Of a stretch of 44,904 nucleotides of DNA, positions 44,603-44,904 are shown in pieces. The number at the start of each line of letters is the position of its first letter. Positions within the stretch are counted from its first letter, which is position 1. The position numbers and the translations under genes were made by a program. The stretch is from a bacterium (GTDB lineage: Bacteria; Bacillota; Clostridia; UBA1381). The DNA is taken from assembly GCA_030536655.1 (NCBI GenBank), contig JAUNPN010000008.1, forward strand, positions 1-44,904, in the 5' to 3' direction. The notes beneath the pieces were generated by a model. The model saw only the letters and a list, made by a program, of their open reading frames with translations. It was not told the DNA's origin and did not search any database.

Positions 44603-44743
44603 TCCGTAAATTAAGCGCATATTGCTTGCTGATTTTCCGCTGTATTGCCCTAAAAAATTTCGGCATACTTCGGTATGCGCCGGATTTTTGGAATAATCCG
44701 GCGGAAAATTCGGCTTCTGCACTTCCTTAATTACGGACAGGCT
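44603..44743. repeat. Dispersed structured repeat, copy B (complete)
   Basis: Outer arms TCCGTAAATTAAG (44603-44615) and CTTAATTACGGA (near 44726-44737) form an imperfect inverted repeat. Inside, GATTTTCCGC pairs with GCGGAAAATTC, CATAC-TTCG-GTATG is a UUCG-type hairpin, and CCGGATT...AATCCGG is another. Together these make a multi-branched fold with no reading frame. The core matches copy A (38446-38546). Confidence 0.75.
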
Positions 44744-44753
44744 TTGAGCTTTT

Positions 44754-44785
44754 TACCGTGCTTGATTTCAGGCACGGTATTTTGT
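44754..44785 (+). terminator. Terminator at the end of the recX-DUF445 run
   Basis: TACCGTGC (44754-44761) pairs with GCACGGTA (44772-44779), followed by TTTTG. From 44786 to the end no gene is seen. Confidence 0.75.
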
Positions 44786-44904
44786 ATAATTTATTTTGCA
44801 GAATGTAAAAAATTTATAATCATGAATTGGTAAAAATCTAAGCGAAATGGCTTAAGGAAGCACTGATTAAATATAGTACGCAGTGAACACAGTCAGATTT
44901 TTCG

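Overview
The window looks like chromosome from an anaerobic, spore-forming, polysaccharide-degrading gut Clostridium-type Firmicute; a pectin/arabinan specialist of the Monoglobus or Oscillospirales kind is my inference. The grounds are A/G-rich Shine-Dalgarno sites, sigma-A promoters of the TTGACA-17-TATAAT type, a SleB spore-cortex hydrolase, S-layer-homology and copper-amine-oxidase-like stalk domains, GH51/GH43 arabinan enzymes, and a giant secreted protein ending in a rhamnogalacturonan-acetylesterase-like SGNH domain. Several genes start with GTG or TTG.

Layout. 1-1534 (minus): two tandem paralogous single-pass membrane proteins, the second cut by the window edge. 1728-5136 (plus): a REP-transposase-like protein whose HxH motif has become CxC, then an intracellular arabinan unit (GH51, small Cys-rich protein, GH43). 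5193-5966: sleB and a 35-residue membrane peptide. 6109-12045: a 1978-residue secreted multidomain protein. 12344-17122: a SWIM/SNF2 helicase and a polytopic GT-C-like membrane protein. 17392-19164 (minus): a secreted GH26-like glycosidase. 19422-24891: housekeeping run secA, small membrane protein, prfB (programmed +1 frameshift), folC. 24984-25967 (minus): an SLH surface protein behind a long leader. 26605-29463: rpmE, rpsO, pnp. 29854-34209: a 1451-residue secreted protein carrying a DUF6273/C-type-lectin-like domain. 34262-34442: a recQ remnant. 34591-38327: small membrane protein, valS, DUF1275 protein. 38552-39268 (minus): ECF S component and tRNA-Pro. 39429-44595: ilvA, then recX-rimO-pgsA-hisIE-DUF445, closely packed.

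The most notable observation is inside the 29854 gene. A run of 35 consecutive codons ending in C or T (30640-30744) sits exactly over the segment between the WLRSP and GVRPAF motifs of the lectin-like domain. This pattern and position are what the variable region of a diversity-generating retroelement would show; the reverse transcriptase and template would have to lie outside this window. The same gene has a long 5' leader carrying a 47-nt element, repeated almost identically at 17283, that can form two mutually exclusive hairpins. Other points of interest are the CxC REP-transposase relative, a structured dispersed repeat (38446 and 44603), a long pnp-leader hairpin and a recQ deletion remnant.

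Functionally, the GH51/GH43 pair would act on arabino-oligosaccharides inside the cell, while the secreted SGNH, GH26-like, SLH and lectin-like proteins act at the surface. The rest is central information processing.
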